Of a stretch of DNA of 64,000 bases, positions 8,465 through 17,251 are shown piece after piece. Position numbers and translations under genes: made by a program. Below the pieces are notes generated by a model. It saw only the letters and a program-made list of their open reading frames with translations, had not been told where the DNA came from and searched no databases. The DNA is from Pseudarthrobacter sp. GA104 (GTDB taxonomy: Bacteria > Actinomycetota > Actinomycetes > Actinomycetales > Micrococcaceae): NCBI RefSeq assembly GCF_009741265.1, contig NZ_WOWL01000001.1, forward strand, positions 1 to 64,000, in the 5' to 3' direction. The first letter of the stretch is position 1. Each line of letters opens with the position of its first letter.

Positions 8465-8700
8465 GAATGAGCAGAAGTACGAACTGCTTGTCATTCTGAT
8501 ATGCCCCCACGATCGCTGGGCGGGTCCTCCGCGCAACCAGGGCGCTACCGCGCCGACCCCAAGATCGAAAACTTGCCAGACCGGAGGGGAATGGCTTCGA
8601 AACGAAGTTTTCGCTCCCGACACAGGTTTCCCAAGTTGCACTTCGGCCCCTCAACCCAGCGCGTGGTCCCCTACCAGAACGACACCCACAACCACTAACC
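8465..8700 (+). repeat. dispersed intergenic repeat, copy A (matches 40712-40930)
   Basis: Shares long blocks with the copy near 40.7 kb in the same order and orientation: AGAAG-ACGAACT, then CGCTGGGCGGGTCCTCCGCG, CCAGGGCGCT, GAAAACTT-CCAGA, CGAAGTTTTCGC, CTCAACCCAGC and AACGA-CC-CAACCA. There is no convincing reading frame. It lies between the transglycosylase and the lipoprotein genes. The whole 8416-9093 gap has no gene. Confidence 0.6.
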
Positions 8701-9093
8701 GGAGAAAAGCCCGGCAACACCAGGTGAGGGGAATCAACGGGATTATGGAAAAGCTTACGATGAGAACACCACCAGGTCCTCAGCTTTATGGAGCACACCC
8801 TGGGTTTTCGGCCACAGGTGAGATTCTGTTTGCTTCCGCGCCTAGACGTCTCGGGCTACTTAGACCCGCGCAGCGAAAAGCTGCCCAATATTTGGCGTTT
8901 CCTCAACACTGCCTCAGCGCGTTCCTGTCATTTCGGGGATTGCTTGAGTCGAAACTGATCTCCGTACAACTCTTCATTGTCACGGGTTCTGTGCCGGAGG
9001 AGACTTGAGGCGACGGCATCCCATCCCGGACCGCCCGCGGGGGCCACCCGGCTGCAGGGCCTCACAGCACCCCTGTAGCGGCTTGGTGGATCG

Positions 9094-9882
9094 ATGAGTT
9101 CCATGACACCCCTCGAACTGGCCGCTCAGCGGCCGCGCCATCTCCTGCCCCTGGTGGCTATCGCACTGATTGGATGTCTCGGCGGGTGCCAGTATGAGTC
9201 CGACGACGTCTCCCTCCCGTCCGCCAGTACTCCGACTACGGAGGTTCGCACGCCCCCACCGCTGCCGAACGGCGGCGACACTGGCACGGTCCCACCTCTG
9301 CCGAAGAATGGCGACATCGACGCCGGCACATACCTCGTCCTCGTCCCCGGCTACACGGAGCCTTTCGAGATCACCGTCCCAGACGGCTGGAAGTCCTTCG
9401 ACGGCGACAGCGTGATCAAGGACGACCCGGATCACCCGGATGAATGGGCCGTTTACCTCACTTTTTGGCCCGCCGACTATGTGGCGACGGACGCATGCAC
9501 GTGGGTGGGCAAGCTCGCCGAGGTCGAACCGTCGCCTAAGGCCTTCGTCGATGCGATGGCGTCGCAGACGTCAACGGCAAGCACCCCTGCCGTCGAGGTC
9601 ATGGTGGGCAATTACTCCGGCTTCGAGTTCGACCACTCCGTCGAGGGCGACGCGGACATCACAGCCTGCGACGGCGGCAAGTTATGCATCCACTCAGGAT
9701 CCTCATACGAATGCTCACGCTGGTACTCAAGCGTGGCTGAACGCGAAACCTACCGGGTGGTCGACTTGAACGGCCAGCGCGCTGTGATCGCGGTGAGCCA
9801 ACTCCACGAATCGATCAACCCGGAGCTGACGAGAGAGGCACGCGCCGTCTTCGACTCCATCGTGTTCAGGTCCGGCAAGTGA
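9094..9882 (+). CDS. hypothetical secreted lipoprotein (262 aa)
   Basis: A signal peptide with hydrophobic core HLLPLVAIALIGCLGG ends in a lipobox LGGC, so the mature protein is expected to be anchored by Cys near residue 32. A proline/threonine-rich linker (about residues 40-70) leads to a globular domain with VLVPGYTEPFEITVPDGWKSFDG, WAVYLTFWPADYV, an odd cluster of cysteines (DACTW, TACDGGKLC, YECSRW), and an end TREARAVFDSIVFRSGK. The end motif is common in actinobacterial lipoproteins with a beta-rich, PsbP/LpqN-like fold. Function unknown. Confidence 0.7.
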   Translation: MSSMTPLELAAQRPRHLLPLVAIALIGCLGGCQYESDDVSLPSASTPTTEVRTPPPLPNGGDTGTVPPLPKNGDIDAGTYLVLVPGYTEPFEITVPDGWKSFDGDSVIKDDPDHPDEWAVYLTFWPADYVATDACTWVGKLAEVEPSPKAFVDAMASQTSTASTPAVEVMVGNYSGFEFDHSVEGDADITACDGGKLCIHSGSSYECSRWYSSVAERETYRVVDLNGQRAVIAVSQLHESINPELTREARAVFDSIVFRSGK

Positions 9883-9958
9883 CCAGCTGATGCGATAGGC
9901 GATCCCGCCTGTGGCGCCGACTCATTGCATGGGCAAGCAAGAATACGGCATACCGGCA

Positions 9959-10245
9959 CTAAGCCCATGGGAGCCTGAAATAGGCCTTCGGATCATCGGT
10001 ACCCAGCAGGTCATGATGGAAGGCAATGGCGTCCACGGGCCGGGTGTCAACGAACAGAATCGCCACATCCCTGGAGTGGACCACGGTGTAGCGAGTCAGG
10101 TCTTCGACCCAGGAACGGATCCCGGTGTACTCATCGACGAACAATCCGTCACCGAGCAGTCCCGCTGCTCGAGCAGGTCGTAGACAACATTCCAGGCCAG
10201 ATCCATCAGTTCGTGGATTGCCGCCTCAACAGTTGGAGCCGTCAT
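9959..10245 (-). pseudogene. hypothetical gene, frameshifted
   Basis: The first part, MTAPTVEAAIHELMDLAWNVVYDLLEQR, is a good helical start (ATG 10243-10245). Then a one-base shift near 10163 moves the natural continuation GLLGDGLFVDEYTGIRSWV and FVDTRPVDAIAFHHDLLG into the next frame, ending PWA at 9959. Joined, it would be a ~95-residue soluble protein. Not recognised as a known domain. A pseudogene or a single sequencing error. Confidence 0.55.
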
Positions 10246-10347
10246 AGGACCATGGTGCTCCCGGGCACCGACAGTCTGGTGGACGACGGCGGGCGTGTCC
10301 TGGGAGCAGGCGCAGTCGCGGGTTAGGCTGACCGGAATAGGGACGGA

Positions 10348-10816
10348 TTGGGGGATCCAGTAAAGCGCAGGATCTGCTTGGTCTTCGCCGTGGTCCTGGC
10401 GCTGGGGGTCACGGTGCACTTCGTGGTCCGCTCCGCCGAGGACAAGGTAACCGCTGACATGCTGTCCCGCGCCGGCCGGTTCGCCATCCCGGCCGACTGG
10501 AAGCTGACCGATGAGATTGTCCGGCCCGAACGGTTCATCTGCATCAGCACCAACCCGTGCCCGAGTCTTTCGCGCCGCTGGGAGACCGGAAAAGAGCTCA
10601 CCGATAACGACGTCGCGGCAGTAGTCTCGGGGTTGGTGTCGAGATGACTGCCGACGGACCGTGCAAGCGACAGTCCAACGTCATCGGGAACAGCACCATC
10701 TGCATCCGGCGGGAAAGGACGGCGAATTCAACTACTGGCTCTCTGTCGCCGGCCCCGGCCCGGGGGAACCTCAGAAAGTCGGCCTGAACATCAGGGCCCG
10801 CATGGCCCCGGACTAG
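10348..10816 (+). pseudogene. hypothetical membrane-anchored protein, frameshifted
   Basis: The first frame (TTG start at 10348) gives a single N-terminal membrane segment (ICLVFAVVLALGVTVHFVV) and a domain with two cysteines (FICISTNPCPSL). It stops at 10647, but coding-like sequence continues in other frames, including GKDGEFNYWLSVAGPGPGEP and an end LNIRARMAPD at 10816. At least one shift separates the parts. Function unknown. Confidence 0.5.
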
Positions 10817-10844
10817 CTACTCCGGTTCCCCGGTCTAGCCTTCG

Positions 10845-11278
10845 TCCTGAGGTCGCCCGGTAGCAATACGTTCGGCGACGCACCGGTGAACCTTGGTGCC
10901 CACGATCCAAGACATCGGATCGCACACTCGACGATGGTTGCCGACCGACTGGTGCCAGTACCTGGAGTCCCGGTCCGGAGTATGGCATCGGGCTTCCAAG
11001 GTGCCAGCCAGAGCTGAAGGAGGTAGTCATCGACCGCGCCATCGGCGAACTCCCCCCCGCATGGCCTTCATCCCGGCCTTTGGCACTGACGCGGAGCCGG
11101 TGAAGTTCGAAGCGGCGTGGACAGTGTCCGCCAGGACCTGCGGGCACTTCTGGGCGCAGGAGGCATCCTTCCAAGGGTTGCCGTCCGGATCGAGTAGGTA
11201 GACCAGCAGGCCCCCTGCGTTAGGGCCGGACGTTGGCGTAACTGGGCTGGACACGGCCGCATACCCGAGGGCCTTCAT
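10845..11278 (-). pseudogene. hypothetical gene, several frameshifts
   Basis: The minus strand carries coding-like pieces in successive frames: AGGLLVYLLDPDGNPWKDAS with a C-x3-C pair, then EFADGAVDDYLLQLWLAPWKPDAILRT, then DSRYWHQSVGNHRRVCDPMS and an end RPQDEG at 10845. LLQLWLAP...YWH resembles the tail of small Arthrobacter hypothetical proteins. It is unclear whether one or two genes are represented. Clearly not functional as it stands. Confidence 0.4.
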
Positions 11279-11344
11279 CTCGGCGAAGACTTCCCACCAC
11301 CGCTACGAAACCTGGCTCGACAGGCAATCCCCTACAACTCAAGC

Positions 11345-11650
11345 TACGCCCCGCGGGTAGACCCCAAGCTTCGGCCCAGCGGCCACCCACCACGGGGGGC
11401 GACCGTCTGTTCGGTCGCGCCCAGGCCTATGCATACCCGACCGGGGGGCGGCAGAGGCTCCCGGGTCAAGGGCGGCCGCAGGCCGTCGCGCAGCGATCGC
11501 AGACCCTTGAGGCCGGAGTGGCCGGCCCCGGTAACCTTCGCGGCACGGGGGCGCTCAGGACCATTGACACCAATAGGAGCATCATTGTCCACACCCCCGT
11601 TTGCCCTAGAAGGGGTCCACCCGCCAGGGACTGCCCCGGTATGCCCAGAC
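11345..11650. other. intergenic stretch with a GC-rich hairpin
   Basis: Contains GGGCGACCG and CGGTCGCGCCC around 11397-11424 (hairpin) and a TTGTCCACACCCCC block near 11586 related to the repeat family at 12.4, 30.6, 39.9 and 40.4 kb. No gene is convincing. Confidence 0.4.
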
Positions 11651-11653
11651 GGC

Positions 11654-11857
11654 TTAATTAGCTGGTGCCACAACGTCCTCCAACACTGACCTGTCGAAGA
11701 AACGGATCTCGCCCGTTGCCTCGAAGAACACCGGAACTACTGATGTGCTCAGGTCTTTGGACGTTTCGTAGATTTCAGCCGAACTCCCGTGCTTCCTGGC
11801 AATTGTTCCAACCAGCTCGGTACCACGAATCCGAACAGTTCGATATTTGTAGCTCAT
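11654..11857 (-). CDS. small hypothetical protein (67 aa)
   Basis: MSYKYRTVRIRGTELVGTI... to EDVVAPAN. I chose the ATG at 11857 because GAAGGAGT stands five bases before it; the longer frame upstream has no ribosome site and proline-rich, non-coding-like residues. A mostly beta-strand pattern with a C-terminal GEIRFFDRSVLEDVV. No domain recognised. It stands alone in a repeat-rich zone. Confidence 0.6.
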   Translation of the reverse strand: MSYKYRTVRIRGTELVGTIARKHGSSAEIYETSKDLSTSVVPVFFEATGEIRFFDRSVLEDVVAPAN

Positions 11858-12279
11858 CGTGACTCCTTCGTCGGCTAGGGCATACCCTACCCCTTGGGAG
11901 TCCCGATTCGGGAGGTTGGCCGGCGCCGACACCATTGGCGGCGGCGGCTTCGGACACTTCTCCATAAACGCAGCGGAAGCATGGAACTGCACTCGAGTCC
12001 TACCAAACACTGGGAATCCGCGAAGACGTGATCCGAGCAACCGGAACCCGAATGGCTGGTATGAGGCTGAAACACCCAAACCGGACGTCACGAAACCGCC
12101 GGGGATAGTCAGACTGAGGTTCGCTTATCCTCCACTACTGAGAAGTCGGAGCAGCTTTAAGTTCGGAAATGCGACTCATGATTTGCTCAAACTCAGCGCC
12201 ACTTCAACGTTCATCGACCCGGTCGCTCGTCAGTACTTCTCGGTCCTGGCGTCGCTCCCCTGCGCAACCAAATCGTACG

Positions 12280-12425
12280 CTCGGTCGGAACTTCGAAAAC
12301 TTGCCGCGGCGTTCCCACGTTACCCCGGACCAGTGTACAACCCGATCCGAGACGAAGACTGTGGACAATGTCCACACCCCAATTTCAGCCCCCTGCCATA
12401 CGTCTACGACGAAGGCACCTAAAGG
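12280..12425 (+). repeat. dispersed intergenic repeat, copy B
   Basis: Shares with the copy at 30.6 kb the blocks CCGATCCGAG, AAGACTGTGGAC, ATGTCCACACCCC and ATTTC, and upstream GGAAC-T-CGAAAAC-TGCGG in the same order. GTGGAC-AAT-GTCCAC inside it is a small hairpin. The tRNA-end block present in the other copies is missing here. The flank from 11858 to 12671 holds no convincing gene. Confidence 0.6.
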
Positions 12426-12624
12426 AAATCATGGCCGCTAAGACGACAGTGACCTGGTCAGGGATGCGACTCTGGGGCACGAGCGGAGCAGTACTTAGTC
12501 TAAGTTCCGCAGCACCTACTCCTCCAGTGCGCATCGAATTCCATTACCGGCGGCTCCTCCGACCAAGACGTTCATCCGTTTCGTCTTCGCCAGAAAGCAG
12601 ACCCAAACACGGCATCTCTCAACC

Positions 12625-12636
12625 TCACACGAGTTA
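12625..12636 (+). promoter_or_regulatory. likely operator of the first LacI regulator
   Basis: TCACACGAGTTA differs at two positions from the perfect palindrome TAACACGTGTTA found before the sugar-transporter operon. It lies 36 bases before the LacI start, suggesting weak autoregulation. Confidence 0.4.
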
Positions 12637-12671
12637 GGTATGCTGGGCCGAAAGGCAGGGGATGGATCGGC

Positions 12672-13715
12672 ATGGCCAAACGTAAAGCAACAGCACTGGA
12701 TGTGGCACGACGGGCGGGGGTGTCCCGCAGTGCAGTGTCACTGGTACTAAACGGCAGGGCAGACGGCAACGTCACCGCCGAACGCCAGGAGAGGGTGCTC
12801 CGCGCTGCGGCGGAGCTAAATTACACGCCCAACTCCGTTGCCGTCAGCCTGCGTAACCAGCAGACATCGACGATCGGCATCATCACGGATGACATCGTTA
12901 CCAGCCCTTTCGCCGGTCGTTTGATCAGCGGCGCCTCACGCACGGCCTTGGCCCGCGGATACATGGTCCTGGTGGTCGACACAGAACATGACACGGCCCG
13001 TGATGGCGCTGCGGCGCAGCAACTCGTGCACCGGCAGGTCGACGGGATCATGTACGCCACCGGCAGCCTGCGCGAAATTACGGCCCCGCCGGCGATGCTC
13101 ACCGTGCCCGCCGTTCTGGCCAATTGCACTGATACCGGCTCGCAGCTCCATTCGGTGATACCGGCAGAGATCGACGGCGGACGCGCGGCGGCGCAGTTGC
13201 TGCTTGACCTGGGCCACCGCCGCATCACCTTGTTGACCGGAACTCTCAGCTCCCCCGCCGCCCCGCAGCGTGAACAGGGTTACCGTGAGGCTATGGCCGA
13301 AGCGGGGCTGGGCCTCGAACAACAGCATGTCCACGCGACCGGATGGGACATCGACGAGGGCTACCGGGCCGCTTCCTCCGTCCTGGGCGGCAGAGACCGG
13401 CCGACGGCGATCATTTGCTCCAACGACCGGGTTGCCACCGGCGTTTTGCTCTACGCGGCGACCGCAGGACTGCGCGTACCGCAGGATCTGTCCGTAGTGG
13501 GCTACGACGACCAGCAGAACCTCGCTGCCAACCTTGTTCCCGCCCTTACCACGGTGGCACTTCCGCACGCCGAAATCGGAGCAGCGGCCATGTCCCTGCT
13601 GTTGGATGCGGTCGAAGGAAAAGCCCCGGCAGCTGAGCAAGTTGAAGCAGGCACTCTTTACATGCCCTGCCGGATCATACCGCGGGCGTCCACTGCAGCG
13701 GTCCCGGCCGGCTAA
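12672..13715 (+). CDS. LacI-family repressor of the fructan locus (first)
   Basis: 347 residues. The helix-turn-helix is TALDVARRAGVSRSAVSLVLNGR at residues 7-29, followed by the hinge NYTPNSVAVSLR. The periplasmic-binding-like domain ends with SVVGYDDQQNLAANLVPALTTVALP, typical of LacI/GalR proteins. It is encoded just ahead of, and in the same direction as, the family-1 ABC transporter operon, whose promoter carries two TAACACGTGTTA-type sites and is the most likely target. The effector is presumably fructose, a fructose phosphate or a short fructo-oligosaccharide, judged from the GH32 and PfkB genes in the operon. Confidence 0.9.
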   Translation: MAKRKATALDVARRAGVSRSAVSLVLNGRADGNVTAERQERVLRAAAELNYTPNSVAVSLRNQQTSTIGIITDDIVTSPFAGRLISGASRTALARGYMVLVVDTEHDTARDGAAAQQLVHRQVDGIMYATGSLREITAPPAMLTVPAVLANCTDTGSQLHSVIPAEIDGGRAAAQLLLDLGHRRITLLTGTLSSPAAPQREQGYREAMAEAGLGLEQQHVHATGWDIDEGYRAASSVLGGRDRPTAIICSNDRVATGVLLYAATAGLRVPQDLSVVGYDDQQNLAANLVPALTTVALPHAEIGAAAMSLLLDAVEGKAPAAEQVEAGTLYMPCRIIPRASTAAVPAG

Positions 13716-13863
13716 CCTGGCGGACCGTTTCCGCAGCGCCTGGCTGCGGAAAAGTTATGCCAGGGATGACCCGCCCAGCCTCCGCGGGAGCCCACTGTCC
13801 GCGCTTCGTCAAGCAGCTCACGCTCGTAATTCAAGTTCATCTAAGCTCCAGCAAAAGTCTCAC

Positions 13864-13908
13864 TTGACACGTGTTAGGTGCTCTATTTACCCTACTTAAC
13901 ACGTGTTA
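13864..13908 (+). promoter_or_regulatory. promoter with two LacI operators (TAACACGTGTTA)
   Basis: The -35 box TTGACA (13864-13869) overlaps the first operator TGACACGTGTTA (13865-13876). A perfect second copy TAACACGTGTTA (13897-13908) abuts the AGGAGG ribosome site. A weak -10 TACCCT lies between. Two sites 32 bp centre to centre (about three helical turns) suit cooperative binding of a LacI-type repressor. Confidence 0.75.
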
Positions 13909-13921
13909 GGAGGAGCCGACA

Positions 13922-15382
13922 ATGACGTCTGAAAAGACACCGGGGAACACACCCCCCTCGTATGCGCCGCGGTCCGGCAGCGGACTTTCGCGGCTCACGC
14001 GTCGTTCCGTGCTGGGCCTTACTGGCCTCGCTGTTGCGGGAGCCACGGTGGGCGCCTGGCCCCGACTGACCGGGAGTGACATTCCGGGCCGCGGGAGCAA
14101 GGCACTGAACATCGCCATCCTTGGAACGGCAGCAGATGCCGCGGCCCGGCAGGGCCTGGTTAACGCCTTTACCGCCGCCCACCCAGATATTCCGGTCCGC
14201 TTGCAGGCGATCCAAGGCGCGGACTGGAAGGATTTCTTTTCCAAGATCCTCACCATGGCAGCCGCCGGAACACCGCCGGACGTCGTCTACGTAGCCACCG
14301 AGGGCGCCCAGCTGTTCGCCGACAAGCTCGCCGAGCCGCTCGATGATTATGTCCGCCGGGACGCTGGGGACATGAGCGACTACTTCGATGATGTTCATCC
14401 GAGCCTGCTGGAAGCCTTCATGTACCAGGGAAGCCTGTACCAGCTTCCGCTGGACTGGAACGCGGCGAACATGTATTTGAATACCACCACCTTCGCCCAG
14501 GCCGGCCTTGACCGGCCAAAGGACGACTGGACACAGGATGACTTCAGCGCCACCCTCCGCGCCCTGCGGAAAGCGCGCCCGGCCGACTTCACCCCGTACT
14601 ACTGGACCAACCGGCTTTTTGGCGGAGTCGTGCCATGGCTGTACGCCAACGACACCAGCTTCCTAACCGAGAGCAAGGCCCCCGGCGGGGAGTGGCTCTG
14701 GGACCGCTTTTATCCCAAGGACCCTGCCCGGGCGACCCGCGGCGGCGGGTATCAATGGCTGGCTCCCAACGCCGAGGACGGCCGGGTTATCGAGACCTTC
14801 GACTACCTGCGCGAACTCGTGTCCGAAGGACTGGGCGTGCGGCCTGAATCGGGGGGCGGCAACGCCCTCGTTGGCTTGTTCGGGAACAACCGCATCGGCA
14901 CCACGCCAGCGGGTGGCTACTGGGCGCAAGGTCTGCATGATGCAGGCATGACGGCCGATCAGTTCGATGTGCAGTTCTTCCCCCGCTGGCGGACGCAGCG
15001 GCACCAGTTCGGCGCTGCCGGCTATGCGATCATGCGTACGGCGAAGGATAAGGACGCAGCCTGGGAATGGGTGAAGTTCTGCTCCAGCCGCGAAGCGATG
15101 CAGCTGGCCATTCCCAAGCCGAACACCACTCCAACCCGCCGTTCGATGGTAAAAGAGTCCTTTTACGCCGCCACCGGGCCCCGGCATTGGAAGGTCTTTT
15201 ACGACACCCTCGACAGGTTCCCCACGTCCGGCCCGATACCCGCGCCGCCGCAGCAGGCCGCCGTCGAAACTGCCCTGATGAAAAACGTTTCCACCGCTGT
15301 CAGCGGCAGCTCCGCCGGCGTACGGACAGCGATGGGCACCCTGCAGCGCGATCTCGAACTGGCCCTCAGGAGGAACGCATGA
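13922..15382 (+). CDS. ABC sugar transporter, substrate-binding protein (family 1, Tat-exported)
   Basis: 486 residues. A twin-arginine signal (TRRSVLGLTGLAVAGATVG, residues 22-40) has no lipobox cysteine, so the protein is probably secreted through Tat and retained by contact with the permeases. The mature domain follows the family-1 solute-binding pattern (LNIAILGTAADAAARQGLVNAFTAAHPDI, WKDFFSKILTMAAAGTPPDVVYVATEG). It is the first gene of an operon with two permeases and a GH32 gene, which points to a fructo-oligosaccharide or fructose-containing disaccharide as ligand. Preceded by AGGAGG and a LacI-controlled promoter. Confidence 0.9.
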   Translation: MTSEKTPGNTPPSYAPRSGSGLSRLTRRSVLGLTGLAVAGATVGAWPRLTGSDIPGRGSKALNIAILGTAADAAARQGLVNAFTAAHPDIPVRLQAIQGADWKDFFSKILTMAAAGTPPDVVYVATEGAQLFADKLAEPLDDYVRRDAGDMSDYFDDVHPSLLEAFMYQGSLYQLPLDWNAANMYLNTTTFAQAGLDRPKDDWTQDDFSATLRALRKARPADFTPYYWTNRLFGGVVPWLYANDTSFLTESKAPGGEWLWDRFYPKDPARATRGGGYQWLAPNAEDGRVIETFDYLRELVSEGLGVRPESGGGNALVGLFGNNRIGTTPAGGYWAQGLHDAGMTADQFDVQFFPRWRTQRHQFGAAGYAIMRTAKDKDAAWEWVKFCSSREAMQLAIPKPNTTPTRRSMVKESFYAATGPRHWKVFYDTLDRFPTSGPIPAPPQQAAVETALMKNVSTAVSGSSAGVRTAMGTLQRDLELALRRNA

Positions 15383-16308
15383 CCACCACTTCTACTACCC
15401 CACGCCACACCGTAAAACCACCGGCCACGCGCCGCTCGTTCGTCGAGCGACGGTTGGCGATGATTTTCCTTGCCCCGACGCTGCTGGGGATGGCCCTGTT
15501 CACCTTCCTGCCGATCATCGGCTCGCTGGTCCTGGCCTTCTTCCGCTGGGACATCATTTCGGCACCCCAATTCGTCGGTTTCGCCAACTTCGCTTCCCTG
15601 GCACAGGACCCCACCGTCCGCGTGTCTTTCCTTAACACCATCGTGTTCGTGGTCGTCGCAGTAATCCTTCAACTCGGCATTGCACTCAGACTGGCTTCCA
15701 TGCTCCAGGGCAGGATGCCGTCCTGGCTCAGGGTATTCCTCCGTTCCACCTTCTTCTTTCCCCTGGTGCTGTCCGCCGCGTCGGTGTCCATCTTCATGCG
15801 GTATATGTTCAACGAACAGTTTGGCGTGGTGAACTGGCTCCTGTCCCTCATCGGCATTCCCGCAGTACCCTGGCTGACCAGTCCCGTGGCGTCCGCCGCC
15901 GTCGTCGTCCTGGTGTACGTCTGGCAGAACTTCGGGTTCTCCTTCCTCCTCTTCCTCGGCGCCCTGAGCAACATTCCGAAAGAACTGCACGAAGCAGCAA
16001 ACCTGGACGGCGCCACGGGCTGGAAACAGTTCAGCAACGTCACCCTTCCGCTGATCAGCCCCACCGTGCTCGTCGCCTCCGTCATGGCGATCATCAGCGC
16101 ACTGCAGGTCTTCGACCAGCCCTACGTACTGACCAACGGCGGTCCAGGGGATTCCACCCGCACCGCCGTCATGGTGATCTTTGAATCCGCCTTCCAGCAA
16201 CTGGAATTCGGCGAAGCCTCGGCCATCGGCCTCGTACTGACCGTGCTGATCCTGGCCGTCACCGCCCTGCAATTCCGCCTCAGCCGCCGCTTCGTCTTCT
16301 ACCAGTGA
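15379..16308 (+). CDS. ABC sugar transporter permease (first, MalF-type)
   Basis: 309 residues with six membrane segments, starting LAMIFLAPTLLGMALFTFLP. The cytoplasmic EAA loop is EAANLDGATGWKQFSNVTLPLISPT, which contacts the ATPase. The start ATG overlaps the stop of the binding-protein gene by four bases (ATGA), so the two are translationally coupled. AGGAGG precedes it. CUT1-type permease for oligosaccharides. No cognate ATPase gene is found in the operon. Confidence 0.9.
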   Translation: MTTTSTTPRHTVKPPATRRSFVERRLAMIFLAPTLLGMALFTFLPIIGSLVLAFFRWDIISAPQFVGFANFASLAQDPTVRVSFLNTIVFVVVAVILQLGIALRLASMLQGRMPSWLRVFLRSTFFFPLVLSAASVSIFMRYMFNEQFGVVNWLLSLIGIPAVPWLTSPVASAAVVVLVYVWQNFGFSFLLFLGALSNIPKELHEAANLDGATGWKQFSNVTLPLISPTVLVASVMAIISALQVFDQPYVLTNGGPGDSTRTAVMVIFESAFQQLEFGEASAIGLVLTVLILAVTALQFRLSRRFVFYQ

Positions 16309-16316
16309 GGTTCCTT

Positions 16317-17228
16317 ATGTCCAGCCAGACCCTGAACACAGGGACCAACGAGCATCCGGGTTCCACCGCCGGCACACCGGCCACCCCACAGCCCTACCGC
16401 AACCGCCGCCTGCCCGCCGCAGGAACCGTCGGCAGATACGCCGCGCTGGCGGTGGCTGCGGCGCTGACGCTCGGCCCCGTCCTGTGGACCCTGTCCACCT
16501 CGCTGCGAACGCCGTCGGAGTCGTTCAACCTGCCCCCGTCCTTCCTGCCCATCAACCCTGACTTCACCGCCTACCGGGAGGTGTTCAAGCAGATCAATGT
16601 CGGCCTCCTGGTCCTGAACAGCGCCCTGGTGACCGGGCTGATCGCGCTTGGCCAGATGGCCTCCGCCACTCTGGCCGGCTACGCCTTCGCCCGCCTGGAC
16701 TTCAGGGGCAAGAACGCCATCTTCTCGCTGGTGCTGGCCACGATGATGGTTCCAGTGCAGGTCACCATCGTCCCCGTCTTTATGCTCATCCGTGGGATGG
16801 GTCTGTCCGATACCTTGCTGGCACTGATCCTGCCGGCCATTCCCACCGCCTTCGGCACGTTCCTGATGCGTCAGTATTTCCTTGGCCTGCCAAATGATTT
16901 TGCGGAAGCGGCCGCCCTGGATGGTGCCGGACCGTGGCGGATCTTCCGTTCCGTCTACGTGCCGCTGGCCGTTCCGGGCATGGCCATCGTCGGGATCCTT
17001 GCCTTCAACTTCCACTGGAACGAGTTCTTCCGGCCACTGATCCTTACTATCAGCGAACAGAATTTCACCCTCCCCCTCGGCCTGGTCACACTCCAAGGCA
17101 ACCTCGGCACCGGGAGCATATCGGTGGTCCTCGCTGGAGTGATCCTGTCCATGCTGCCCGCACTGGTCGTCTTTATCTTCGGCCAACGCACCCTGCGCGA
17201 AGGCCTCACAGCCGGCGCGAGCAAATAG
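16317..17228 (+). CDS. ABC sugar transporter permease (second, MalG-type)
   Basis: 303 residues; after a 30-residue Thr/Pro-rich tail come the first helix (YAALAVAAALTLGPVLWTL) and the MalG-like signature. The EAA loop is FAEAAALDGAGPWRIFRSVYVPLAVPG. I chose ATG 16317 with GAGG seven bases before; a GTG at 16305 is possible. It forms the channel dimer with the preceding permease. The missing ATPase is probably a shared MsmK/MsmX-like protein encoded elsewhere. Confidence 0.9.
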   Translation: MSSQTLNTGTNEHPGSTAGTPATPQPYRNRRLPAAGTVGRYAALAVAAALTLGPVLWTLSTSLRTPSESFNLPPSFLPINPDFTAYREVFKQINVGLLVLNSALVTGLIALGQMASATLAGYAFARLDFRGKNAIFSLVLATMMVPVQVTIVPVFMLIRGMGLSDTLLALILPAIPTAFGTFLMRQYFLGLPNDFAEAAALDGAGPWRIFRSVYVPLAVPGMAIVGILAFNFHWNEFFRPLILTISEQNFTLPLGLVTLQGNLGTGSISVVLAGVILSMLPALVVFIFGQRTLREGLTAGASK

Positions 17229-17251
17229 CACGCACTTCCAAAAGGAACCTC

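Noticed and set aside
12431..12637. Small gene with AAAGGAAATC before ATG
   Set aside because: The ribosome-site-like stretch is part of the repeat (compare CCAAAGGGACGAC at 30.7 kb), and the peptide has no coding-like features beyond the first residues.
15199..16272. Large minus-strand frame under the permease genes
   Set aside because: Glu/Gly/His-rich shadow of hydrophobic codons in a membrane protein.
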